From Arabidopsis thaliana (taxonomy: Eukaryota; Streptophyta; Magnoliopsida; Brassicales; Brassicaceae), in the NCBI RefSeq assembly GCF_000001735.4, contig NC_003076.8:2914001-2978000 (forward strand): a stretch of 64,000 nt of DNA, written 5' to 3'. Positions 37,181 to 47,192 of this stretch are shown here, piece after piece. The translations under genes were made by a program, and so were the position numbers. Within the stretch, counting starts at the first letter, position 1, and every line of letters begins with the position of its first letter. The notes under the pieces are model-generated. The model had not been told where the DNA came from, did no database searches, and was given only the letters and a program-made list of their open reading frames with translations.

Positions 37181-37615
37181 CTATGGCTTCTTGTTAGAAA
37201 CGTTAACCTCTTCAACTGTTGATGTAGGTTTTGTCTTTTCAGTCTTTGGCAAACCGCCATTAACACCGGGAATAGGAAAGCTCGGAAACCATGATGGAAA
37301 TTCAAATGTTGACCCTTCTGGCTCTTCTGGTTCTTCGGGCTCTTCAGGAACTTCGGGTTCTCCAGGAACCTCAGGCTCTTCTGGAATCTCAGGCTCTTCT
37401 GGAATCTCAGGCTCCTCCGGTGAGGGCAGCTCCGGCTCTTCTGGAACTTCCGGCTCCTCAGGTTCTGTGTATTCTGGAACCTTTTTGACCTCTTCTTGCA
37501 CCAGAGAATGACTTACTCTAGCAGCAAAACTAGGTGTAGGGAACAAGAGGGACGATGAAATAAAGACAAGGAACAAGACCGAGGAGACGAGAATAGGAAG
37601 GCGAACATTAGTCAT
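37181..37615 (-). CDS. Secreted Pro/Glu-repeat (hydroxyproline-rich type) protein
   Basis: Intronless 144-aa ORF (recalled as AT5G09480). It starts with a signal peptide (LPILVSSVLFLVFISSSLLF, cleavage likely after PSFA-A). The central part (about residues 45-100) is a run of PEEPE[IVL] repeats such as PEIPEEPEIPEEPEVPGEPE, and the C-terminus FPSWFPSFPIPGVNGG is aromatic and Gly-rich. It looks like a small cell-wall protein and is a distant analogue of the PELPK proteins 7-10 kb away, with Glu in place of the Lys. Function is unknown. The complementary strand is also open because of the repeat; I consider that frame a shadow. Confidence 0.85.
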   Translation of the reverse strand: MTNVRLPILVSSVLFLVFISSSLLFPTPSFAARVSHSLVQEEVKKVPEYTEPEEPEVPEEPELPSPEEPEIPEEPEIPEEPEVPGEPEVPEEPEEPEEPEGSTFEFPSWFPSFPIPGVNGGLPKTEKTKPTSTVEEVNVSNKKP

Positions 37616-38377
37616 TGTGATATTCTTGAATCGAAACCAACTTAGAAAGATGAGTTAAACAATGTTGTGAGTATAGAGAGTTTGTGTTTTGCTATATATT
37701 GTTTACAGAATGGTTTCTTAAATAATATTGAGATGAGAGAGATCTTAGAATGTAGATTCATAAGAGTCAAAAAAATTTGGTGAGAAGATCTCACTGCACG
37801 ATTGTGAGAATGTGATGTTAGTCTTCAACAAACTCACCTATATTTCATTATACGTCTTAGTTGTATAACCCCTTTTAAGTTTACTTTCGAACCTAATATA
37901 TATACTTGTTTTAAAGCTATTGATACTAAACATTACAAGAAATCTTAAAGTTAGCAATACCTATATTGTATTTTACGTCTCATATGCATCACCCCTTCTT
38001 TACCTGTGAACATTCATTATTAATACATTTACATATGATTTTATTATTTTATCTTGTAACCGTTTCAAGTGAAAAGTGTATTTTTACGCATTATGTAGAT
38101 TATTAAAATATATAAGGATCAAAATCAAATAATTTTAAGACTTATAAAATAAAATAAAAAATAAGACTGAGATAAAAAAAAAAAAAAATTAAAGACTAAC
38201 TCAAGTCCAAACTCATAATGGTATTAAGTATTATAGAGAAAATCACCAAGAATTTTTTTTACGATAATAAGAAAAGTTTAAAGACACTAGAGTGTCAGAG
38301 ACATGATGATAAGAAGATAGATTTAGATGAGCAAAACAAAAGAAATTGTAAAAGCAGAATGAAGTCTTGAAATGGCT
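37616..38377. other. Intergenic spacer
   Basis: The promoter of the Pro/Glu-repeat gene and the 3' UTR of the first S15 gene lie here. AT-rich, with no other gene. Confidence 0.5.
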
Positions 38378-39183
38378 TCACTTGAGAGGGATAAACCTAG
38401 AGGAGTGTGTAGCACCATGACCGGGCTTGCCGTGCCTAACGGGTTTGTAAGTGATTGAGAATTCCGCAAGGTAATGTCCAATCATCTCCGGTTTGATCTC
38501 GATTTGGTTAAAAGTCTTTCCATTGTACACACCAATGATGCTTCCAATCATTTCAGGCATAATCACCATGTTCCTTAGATGGGTTCTCACTACTTCGGGC
38601 TTCTCACCAGCTGGTGCATCTAGTTTCTGGTTTAAAGTAAATTAGAGACTAGTGTTATTATAATAATCAAAGCCAACCAATCAAAAGGCAGATCCTAACT
38701 AAAATTATTGTTATGTTGGGAGATCACAGACTAATAACAACTATGACACAATAACAACAGAGATTTATATTGGAAAGTTAGAGTTTTACCGCTTTGCGCA
38801 ATTTCTTGATGAGAGCCATAGGCTTCCTCGTTAATCCTCTACTCATCCTACAAAATAATCAACATAATTAAACAAAACCAATCATTTAAAACAAGAGTTA
38901 TATAATCTACCAAAATTTTTGGTGGGATCAAAACCTTCTTCTTATACGGGAAGGGAAGAGCTCGACAAGATCATCAGTGGGCATGTCAAGAAGAGCATCG
39001 AGATCGACTCCTTTGAAGGAAAACTTTTTGAACGTTCTCTTCTTCGCAAGAGCAGCTGCGGAAACATCTGGTTCGACTTCAGCCTACGGATTTCGACAGA
39101 GAAATTTAAGACCATGATGGGTTCAAGGATCTAACAATCGAATAATTAAGGTTTAAAGAGATGGAGATCAAGAAACTAACCAT
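38378..39183 (-). CDS. RPS15B: 40S ribosomal protein S15 (uS19), copy B
   Basis: Four coding exons on the minus strand: 39181-39183 (the ATG alone), 38935-39083, 38790-38847 and 38378-38626, giving 152 aa (recalled as AT5G09490). Sequence features: [45 protein letters not shown] and the uS19 core [47 protein letters not shown]. uS19 sits in the head of the small subunit near the A site. It is the most divergent of the three tandem copies: MSRGLT in place of [23 protein letters not shown] near the end, and an N-terminus ending [10 protein letters not shown] telo-box (AAACCCTA on the minus strand) lies at 39221-39228. Confidence 0.95.
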
Positions 39184-39220
39184 TGTTCTTGGTTTGAGAA
39201 GCCGGGAAAGTGACTGCAAC

Positions 39221-39228
39221 TAGGGTTT
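39221..39228 (-). promoter_or_regulatory. Telo-box of RPS15B
   Basis: AAACCCTA on the minus strand, about 40 bp upstream of the ATG. Such boxes are enriched near the transcription start of plant ribosomal-protein genes. Confidence 0.6.
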
Positions 39229-39267
39229 TGCTATGGAGATACGACAAGAGACATAACTTGGCACCCA

Positions 39268-39268
<1 letters not shown>

Positions 39269-39295
<27 letters not shown>
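39269..39295. repeat. AT dinucleotide microsatellite
   Basis: About 13 perfect AT units about 85 bp upstream of the RPS15B start codon. Confidence 0.9.
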
Positions 39296-39300
<5 letters not shown>

Positions 39301-40043
39301 TGTATTATAGATCCTACAGTGTTTCTGTTTAAGGAAACGTCAATAAATATTTACCAATTATTACATTATTGTCTTTCTAAAATAACATATGAATCAATAT
39401 TTAAATATTTTTCTTCCCTTATAATAGAAAAACTTCTTTTTTTCTTACCTTATAAAAACTGATAATTAAAACATATAAATACACAATTTTCCCCCAAAAA
39501 ATCAAAACTTAATTATTAGTTTAATGTAAAATTAACTGATTTAGGATAAAATTGGTCATACATTTTGTATTTATCTTCGAAATACAAGGAAATTATGTAC
39601 AGATATCTTATAGAAATAGATATATAGTTTGTGAATTTCAAAAAAGAAATTGAAATTTTCTTCTATTTATAAATAGGGTCATTGTGTTATTTTTTATTTT
39701 CAATATACAACCATCGATCTGCAATACAAAGAAAAAAAACTAAGCAATCCAGATATTGATTTTTTTTTTTTTTTGAAGTTAATATATGCAGTTTAAAAAT
39801 GCAATTGAAAGATATCTATCTATAAATCCTGAATTATTTTCTAAATTTAAAGTAATACTCAATAAACAGAGCAAAGTTTAATAGATTATAAATAAAAAGC
39901 TCTGTATTATTTGAAGGCATGAACAAGAGTTTGAACAAAATCTAAAGGAGAGAAGAGAAAAAGAAAGACAAAATGTTCTAAAAGAAAAAGAAACGAAAGA
40001 CTCGAATTTAGAGCATAACAAAACTCCACAAGAGCTTGATTAT

Positions 40044-40850
<807 letters not shown>

Positions 40851-41697
40851 TGTTTGTTTGGAATTGCTGAAAACCTAAAAAACACCACAGAGCCTCAAAC
40901 AGTGACTGCGCAAACGACAAACAACTTAACTTAAGCAACAAATATATACTTGGGCTAAACCTAGTAACATTTATTTACTATTAGGTACATGTATTTTGGA
41001 TTTTATTTTCTTTGAGGCCCATATATTTGGAAAATAAGACGTGCACAAACTTTATCTCAAGGGATTTGGTCATTGGTGAGTGAATCTCGGGATTTGCCGT
41101 TGAGTATTAGATAGAGAAACCTCATAATCCAGATTTAATTGCCTGGTAAACAACAACACACCTAAACTCCTGCGAGTCGATAGTTTTCTTATCAATTTGT
41201 AACAAACAAACATTCTCTACTACTGTAATCCTCAAAGTGTGTCTAATTGTGTTAAAGGTTGTTTGCAACTCTGCATCATACAAAAACATATTATTTTCTA
41301 TGTATGGTTCTTGCTCCAGGCTCTGATCTCCCTCGGGGACAACAGGTTTCCAGATGACACAGATCGAATTGTAACCGGAACAGCCGAATTTCGATTATCC
41401 AACCTCTGCCCACCAGTAGTAAACTTGATCTCCTTCAACGCATGAACGGATAAAAATCTATATATGAGTATGAACTAGCCATTGCTGATAGTAGATTTTC
41501 CAAAAAGTTTTGAGTCTTCTTTAAACGAATGGAACAAGAGTTTAGACTCATCTAAAGAAGAGAGAATCGCAGCAGAGTAGCCAAACAGAGAAGTACAGAC
41601 AGACAAAATGGTCCCAAAACTGACAAAGAAGGAGGACCCTATAATTGCATAATGAGATCTAACAAAACAAGAGCACAACACAGACTCTGTATGGTCT
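40851..41697. other. Spacer between S15 copies C and D
   Basis: This contains the RPS15C promoter (a GGCCCAT motif near 41018) and the RPS15D 3' UTR. A plus-strand open stretch at about 41330-41445 (ALISLGDNRFPDDTDRIVTG and following) follows an AG acceptor-like site and has gene-like composition. It may be a relic exon but has no partner exons that I can find. Confidence 0.45.
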
Positions 41698-42554
41698 TCA
41701 CTTGAGAGGGATGAACCTGGAGGAGTGGGTAGCACCAACGCCAGGCCTACCGTGCTTAACTGGCTTGTACGAGATGGAGAACTCTGCAAGGTAATGTCCA
41801 ATCATCTCAGGCTTGATCTCCACTTGGTTGAAAGTCTTTCCATTGTACACACCAATGATGCTTCCAATCATTTCAGGCACAATGATCATGTTCCTCAAGT
41901 GGGTTCTCACTGGTTCTGGCTTCTCACCAGCTGGTGCCTCTCTTTTCTGGTCACGCATAACAAAGCAGTAATCTTTAGAAGTTGAACCAATTTGGTTGCA
42001 TAGAACAAACACAAAACTTCTCACGCATTTCTAAGTAAAGCACACAGATGCAATGAGAGGAAAACACATAGCTCACAACGTAGAATCAGATTCAACAAAC
42101 ATAGAACAGTACCAATTCAAAACAGTTCTAATTAGTAACGAGAGAAATTAGGGATCTTACCGCCTTGCGGAGTTTCTTAATCAAAGCCATAGGCTTTCTC
42201 GTCAATCCTCTAGAGAACCTATACAAAGAGAATTCAAATTAGTCAAAACACATGAGATGATTCTACAAAGGACGAAACTTTTACTGAGTTCAAAAAGCCT
42301 AACCTTCTGCGAATACGGGAAGAGAAGAGCTTGACAAGATCATCGGTAGACATGTCGAGAAGAGCATCGAGATCGACTCCTTTGAAGGCGAATTTCTTGA
42401 ACGTTCTCTTCTTTGGAACTCCTGCTGCTGCAACCTCTGGTTCCACATCAGCCTAGAGAGTCCCATTGGAGCCGAATTACAAACCCACAAATTTCGGAAA
42501 TGTGATAGCAGTAGTAGAATTAGAGAGATGTATGTAGATAGAGGAACTTACCAT
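41698..42554 (-). CDS. RPS15D: 40S ribosomal protein S15 (uS19), copy D
   Basis: Minus-strand exons 42552-42554 (ATG only), 42304-42452, 42161-42218 and 41698-41946 give 152 aa (recalled as AT5G09510). N-terminus [20 protein letters not shown], then [34 protein letters not shown] and the uS19 core ending [10 protein letters not shown]. The gene has the same exon layout as copies B and C, 1.1-3.4 kb downstream of it on the transcribed strand. A perfect telo-box AAACCCTA lies about 125 bp upstream (42678-42685). Probably the most highly expressed of the three, judging only from the canonical sequence and promoter motif. Confidence 0.96.
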
Positions 42555-42677
42555 TGTTGGATCTCGGCGAAAGATAAGGTGGATAAACTCTAAATCTGTG
42601 GTAGCTTGCGTTTTCCAAATGAGCAGCGAAGAAGATGCCTTGTTCGGCGGATCCAAATATATACGAGGACCTTGGCT

Positions 42678-42685
42678 AAACCCTA
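42678..42685 (+). promoter_or_regulatory. Telo-box of RPS15D
   Basis: AAACCCTA about 125 bp upstream of the minus-strand start codon of RPS15D, in the orientation opposite to the gene. Confidence 0.55.
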
Positions 42686-43107
42686 GAAGTGAAATTATTT
42701 TAAAGATATTTATTGTTAGTGAATTTGACTTGACTTTTATAAATCCAAGTTAAATTATGTATTTTCAGATTAAAAACTTTGTTGTCAAATTAGTTTATAA
42801 TAGACTGAAAAATGTTTTTAAGTTGTTAGTACTTATCTCTCAATTGTATTAATCCAAACCAGTAGATTATAGATTTTGGTGATAAGTACATTGTTTCTAA
42901 AGTTTGTATTTGTTATTTGCGTATAAATTTTCAATGTCCACACTAATAGATTGCTTCTTGAGATCAATGAGTTGGGACACCAATGTTATGTTTTCCTCTG
43001 TGATATTTAAGTCACTCATATGAAGTGCTTTATGATACGAGTACGAGATTATGAACTCATATCACTAAAAAGTATATTAAGATTCAACGAGATGTGTATC
43101 AAACATA
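42686..43107. other. Spacer upstream of RPS15D
   Basis: AT-rich promoter-distal sequence up to the target duplication of the adjacent hAT element. Nothing else is recognised. Confidence 0.5.
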
Positions 43108-43115
43108 CCAACAAG
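43108..43115. repeat. 8-bp target-site duplication, left
   Basis: CCAACAAG, identical to 44252-44259. Confidence 0.9.
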
Positions 43116-44251
43116 CAGTGGCGGATCTAAGAATTATTTTAATCCCGCGCACAATATAATTAAAAATAAAATTAAATAAAAAATATTAATATAAAAATAG
43201 TTTCTTAAAAAAAAGTCTATAAAATTATCCTACGTTCTTCCATACTCTGAAATCTTTTGATCACTATCTCATTTGTCACTTTATCAAATAATTCCCTTTC
43301 AACAAAACAAACTAGACAATCGTTTAGAAACTGATCACCTATACGGTTGCGCAATGTAGTCTTCACAATCTTCATTGCAGAAAAGCATCTTTCAACAGTA
43401 GCAGTGACTATAAGTAAAGTCAAAACTAGCTTCAAAAGTCGATAAACCAGAGGATGCGAAAGATATTTCCTTGTCTCGATCATAACGCGTGCAAGATCTC
43501 CTAGACTCTTCAAATTAGCAAACATTTCATCTTCTCGAATATTGTCAATGTAAAGACCAAGTTGATGCTCGAGTGATCTCTGATCGACATGAGTAAAATC
43601 TTGTGGATAAAACTCAGACAATCTCAGAACTTTCAACTGATCAAACTCATGAAACGAATCAATACGGCTTAAAGAAGCAACACAACTAAGTAATTCAGTG
43701 TTTACCTTATCGAAACGATCATTAAACTCTTGAATTTGCATATCTAATACAGTGTAAAAACACTCCACTTGATAATGATGGAAGTTGGTCATGTTGCTTC
43801 TTTTTCTTGGCTTTTTTGGATTAACAAATTCTCCATCCATAATAACCAACTCAATGTCATGCTTCTTACAAAAAGAAAAAACTTCATTAACCAAAGAATC
43901 TCATCCATCATCTCTGAGCTTGCATAATTGTTGCTTGGTAGATTTCACTAGTGACATAGCATTCAAAATGTTTTGGTCTTTCCTTTGTAGAGCCACTGAT
44001 AAACTATTTGTGAGTCCAAGAAAAAGCAACATCAACTATAAGAATTTTTATGGGTTTTTTTGTTTAATTATTTTGGGCTAAAATATTATATTTGTTTTAA
44101 TTGAATTGAGTTGAACATTAGAGTAGGGCACTTGACGTTAGGCCCAACAGATATTCCAGCAAATGAATTAATTATATAAAAGAATATATATATATTTTTT
44201 AAAGAGCGTAGGGCACGTGCCCAACCCTCTCTTGCTGTGGGTCCGCCCCTG
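43116..44251 (-). mobile_element. hAT DNA transposon, internally deleted
   Basis: The element is 1136 bp long, flanked by an exact 8-bp direct repeat CCAACAAG at 43108-43115 and 44252-44259. Ends are inverted repeats CAGTGGCGGATC (left) and CAGGGGCGGACC (right, read inwards), the classic plant hAT CAGGGGCGGA terminus. It carries the 3' part of a transposase gene on the minus strand. The right subterminal region has a 12-bp palindrome GGGCACGTGCCC (44211-44222). Zinc-finger and N-terminal catalytic parts are missing, so the copy cannot be autonomous. Confidence 0.92.
43217..44032 (-). pseudogene. hAT transposase C-terminal fragment
   Basis: The frame runs from an ATG at 44032 (MLLFLGLTNSLSVALQRKDQ, then NAMSLVKSTKQQLCKLRDDG), meets an in-frame TGA at 43901-43903 where relatives have Trp, and continues to 43217. 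The rest shows ECFYTVLDMQIQEFNDRFD and the hAT dimerisation region TLLIVTATVERCFSAMKIVK then TTLRNRIGDQFLNDCLVCF. The family resembles plant TTF-type zinc-finger hAT proteins. The N-terminal half is deleted. The single stop and otherwise open frame suggest a fairly recent inactivation. Confidence 0.85.
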
Positions 44252-44259
44252 CCAACAAG
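44252..44259. repeat. 8-bp target-site duplication, right
   Basis: CCAACAAG, the partner of 43108-43115. Confidence 0.9.
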
Positions 44260-44463
44260 GCAACAAAGGCAACAATGGAATCAAAGTACAAGTATGAGTG
44301 TAATAACAATGACGAGACAAATAAGGTACAAGGATCAAGGATGAGATGGGATACAAAAAGCACATCTCTGTAAAATAGACAAACAATACAAGGGGTGATA
44401 CGACAATTTCAGTAAATTAGAATGGGCTCCAAAGTAGATGGGCCTTCTTCTGGTGTAATGGGC

Positions 44464-44856
44464 TTAAGGAGATCCAGGAAACTTTGGCATTGTAAACGCC
44501 GGCACTTTGGTTTCTTCTGGTTTTGGCAATTCCGGCAACTTTGGAAAATCGAACTTGGGAAATTCCGGCATCTTCGGTAACTCTGGAAACGTCGGCAATT
44601 CAGGCTTCTGAATCTCCGGTAACTTAGGCATCTCTGGTTTTGGAATCTCAGGTAACTTAGGCAACTCTAGCTTCGGAAATTCGGGTAACTTTGGCATCTC
44701 TGGTTTAGGTAGCTCCGGAAATGTCGGTATCTCTGGTTTAGGTTCCTCCAATAACCGGCGAGCTCCAACGGATACCGGAACAGAAAGCAATGCAATAAGA
44801 CATATGATCAGAAATGGTGAAAGTAGAGAAGCAGAGAAACTCTTCTTCAATGTCAT
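44464..44856 (-). CDS. PELPK2: PELPK repeat cell-wall protein, short paralogue (PELPK2)
   Basis: Intronless 130-aa ORF (recalled as AT5G09520). A signal peptide (SASLLSPFLIICLIALLSVP, cleavage near VGA-R) is followed by RRLLEEPKPEIPTFPELPKP and then repeats of the pentapeptide P-E-[ILMF]-[PQ]-K to near the C-terminus. The N-terminal ~45 residues and the 5' flank are closely similar to PELPK1 about 2.3 kb away, so the two are tandem duplicates; this copy has about a third as many repeats. PELPK proteins are secreted, Pro-rich and cell-wall associated; PELPK1 is reported to favour germination and to respond to defence signals. The role of this copy is inferred from that. Confidence 0.9.
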   Translation of the reverse strand: MTLKKSFSASLLSPFLIICLIALLSVPVSVGARRLLEEPKPEIPTFPELPKPEMPKLPEFPKLELPKLPEIPKPEMPKLPEIQKPELPTFPELPKMPEFPKFDFPKLPELPKPEETKVPAFTMPKFPGSP

Positions 44857-46079
44857 TGTTTCCTTGCAAGCTTTTTATCTTTCTTTCTTTCTTTGCTTTG
44901 TGGTGTTGTTCTTTGTTTTTGTGATGAGCTTTGATCTTTGATTGAAATGTCTATTTAAATGTGTCTTGTGGAAGAAGAGAGATGGAGTTTGGTGAGAATA
45001 ACATATTTAGAGTTTAGAATATAAAAAGTTCGTTTAACTTCTCTATCTGTATATCTATATTGTCACTTTCAATCTAGCTGAAGTTTAGGTTTAAGTGTTG
45101 ACGTGTTCATGTGTTTGGTTTATACGTATTATAGAACATATATAATCCTCGTATGAGAAAGCACGTTATTATACGTTTAGCTTTTGTAAAAACTTTGGTT
45201 AATCTTAAACTAAAAAGTAAATTTTAGAGATGGAAAGACAGAGTATTACAGAGCATAACAGAGCATTAGGGCAGAGTAACAAACTAACAATTAACAAAGC
45301 AATCAAACAGAGCATTAGAGAAAAATAAAAAAGGAACCGCATTTGATGTTTGAGGCGGTGAGTAATCTTTGAAACCAAGTATACATGTTTGATTCAGCTG
45401 CTGATAAAGAAGATGTCTCTCGAGAGAGTAGACGAAGTCTTGCACGAATAATACGAGTGATTCCTTCTAACACAATCAATTCCATACAACACAATTACAC
45501 TAACAGAAACGATAACCAAATTTGTAAATAATATGAAACACAATCAATTACATTAGGTTATGATATTCAAATCCATTACATAATGTTTACTTATATGAAT
45601 TTGATTAGTAATTTTGTAGAGCAACAAAAAGGTTATAATTCCGTCCAAAAGATGACAAACATTTGATGCTAGCGTAGTAGCATTAACAAACAAGAAGAAG
45701 ATAGCCGTCGAAAGTATCAGAACAGCTAAACTGATATAATTGAGGGATTAGACCTCATTGTATAGCTTTTGAACAGAAACATGTCTTAAATAAGTAACAT
45801 AATCAATTAAAAAGTATATCAAATACAACGAAATCTGTATGGAAACAAACAATACAAAATATAACAGGATACAATTATACAAGTATAAGTGTATAGTCTT
45901 TACCCAAAAAAAAACAAGAACTATGACTATGAGACCAACCATACGACATGGTTTTTACTAAGGAAACAATGATGTAGACAGACATAAGTGCATCTCTGCA
46001 AATAGACAAATGGTATAACGGTAAAACGGTACTTTAAGATTGTGGGATGGGCTTCAAAGTAGCTGGGCCTTCTCTTCGC
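44857..46079. other. PELPK2 promoter and spacer
   Basis: The ~260 bp nearest PELPK2 are homologous to the PELPK1 5' flank. The remainder is AT-rich and gene-free. Confidence 0.6.
45025..45118 (-). promoter_or_regulatory. PELPK2 upstream block conserved with PELPK1
   Basis: About 94 bp nearly identical to 47373-47466. Its core GTTTAACTTCTCTATCTGTA runs on without a gap through CTATATTGTCACTTTCAATC. It lies about 170 bp upstream of the PELPK2 start codon, the same distance as its counterpart in PELPK1. Confidence 0.75.
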
Positions 46080-47192
46080 TTAAGGAGTTCCGGGAACTTT
46101 TGGGAATTCCGGCAACTTGGGAAGTTGAGGCATCGTCGGTAGCTCTGGCTTTGGAATCTCTGGAACTGCAGGTTTTGTAATTTCTGGAACCTTGGGCAGT
46201 TCAGGTTTTGGAACTTCTGGAATCTTCGGCAGTTCAGGCTTTGGAATCTCTGGAAACTTAGGAGCCTCAGACTTTGGAACCTCTGGAACCGTTGGCAATT
46301 CGGGCTTTGGAACCTCTGGCACCTTCGGCAACTCAGGCTTCTGAATCTCCGGCATCTTGGGCAACTCGGGTTTCTGAATCTCCGGCATCTTAGGTAACTC
46401 CGGCATTTTGGGCAACTCCGGCTTCTGGATCTCCGGTACCTTAGGAGCCTCAAGCTTGGGAACTTCTGGCAACTTTGGCAACTCAGGTTTCTGAATCTCC
46501 GGCATCTTAGGTAACTCCGGCATTTTGGGCAACTCCGGCTTCTGGATCTCTGGTACCTTAGGAGCCTCAAGCTTGGGAACTTCTGGCAACTTTGGCAACT
46601 CAGGCTTTGGAATCTCTGGCACCTTAGGAGCCTCAGGCTTTTCAGTCTCCATTAGCTTAGGCACCTCAGGCTTTGAATTCTCTGGAAACTTTGGCAAATC
46701 AGGCTTTGGAATCTCTGGAAACTTTGGTAATTCAGGCTTTGGAATCTCCGGCATTTTTGGTAACTCGGGCTTCTGAATCTCCGGTACCTTTGGTAACTCA
46801 GGTTTTGGAATCTCTGGCATCTTTGGGAGCTCAGGTTTTGGAATTTCCGGAAACTTGGGCAATTCAAGCTTGGGAATATCTGGCAGTTTAGTTTCCTCAG
46901 GCTTTGGAATCTCCGGTACCTTTGGTAACTCTGGCTTTGGAATCTCCGGGATCTTTGGCAACTCAGGCTTTGGAAATTCGGGTAACTTGGGCAACTCTGG
47001 TTTAGGGAACTCCGGCAACTTGGGAACTTCGAATTTAGGTAGCTCAGGCAATTTTGGTATCTCCGGTTTAGGATCCTCCAATAACCGGCGAGCACCGACT
47101 GAAAACGGATCAGCGAGCAATGCGATAAGACATATGATCAGAAGTGGTGATGAGAGAAGAGCAGCAGAGAGACTCTTCTTCATTAGTGCCAT
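46080..47192 (-). CDS. PELPK1: PELPK repeat cell-wall protein PELPK1
   Basis: Intronless 370-aa ORF (recalled as AT5G09530). A signal peptide (LLSSPLLIICLIALLADPFS, cleavage near VGA-R) precedes RRLLEDPKPEIPKLPEL and then about 300 residues of five-residue repeats P-E-[LIVM]-[PQ]-K, giving a very regular, Lys- and Glu-rich, presumably extended protein. Family knowledge: secreted to the cell wall, promotes germination and early growth, induced by pathogen and salicylate signals. A 117-bp segment is duplicated in tandem at 46371-46604. Because the repeat is low-complexity, long open frames appear in other frames and on the opposite strand; these are shadows. Copy number probably varies between accessions. 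Confidence 0.93.
   Translation of the reverse strand: MALMKKSLSAALLSSPLLIICLIALLADPFSVGARRLLEDPKPEIPKLPELPKFEVPKLPEFPKPELPKLPEFPKPELPKIPEIPKPELPKVPEIPKPEETKLPDIPKLELPKFPEIPKPELPKMPEIPKPELPKVPEIQKPELPKMPEIPKPELPKFPEIPKPDLPKFPENSKPEVPKLMETEKPEAPKVPEIPKPELPKLPEVPKLEAPKVPEIQKPELPKMPELPKMPEIQKPELPKLPEVPKLEAPKVPEIQKPELPKMPELPKMPEIQKPELPKMPEIQKPELPKVPEVPKPELPTVPEVPKSEAPKFPEIPKPELPKIPEVPKPELPKVPEITKPAVPEIPKPELPTMPQLPKLPEFPKVPGTP
46371..46604. repeat. 117-bp tandem duplication inside PELPK1
   Basis: Two adjacent units, 46371-46487 and 46488-46604, are almost identical; I see one clear difference (CTCCGG versus CTCTGG in the middle). Each encodes 39 residues (MPELPKMPEIQKPELPKLPE is contained in the unit). 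Confidence 0.9.

Larger units (their letters stand above)
39184..40043. other. Spacer between S15 copies B and C
   Basis: AT-rich spacer with an AT dinucleotide tract at 39269-39295 directly upstream of RPS15B. It holds the RPS15B promoter and the RPS15C 3' UTR. No other gene is seen. Confidence 0.55.

Noticed and set aside
37176-37511. Ser/Gly-rich plus-strand frame opposite the Pro/Glu-repeat gene
   Set aside because: The frame mirrors the repetitive minus-strand gene; the minus-strand ORF has a signal peptide and family-like composition.
41239-41445. Plus-strand ORF of 68 codons between S15 copies C and D
   Set aside because: The start is not ATG, there is no partner exon, and the peptide (SLGDNRFPDDTDRIVTGTAE) matched nothing I know. 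It may be a relic exon, but a gene is not supported.
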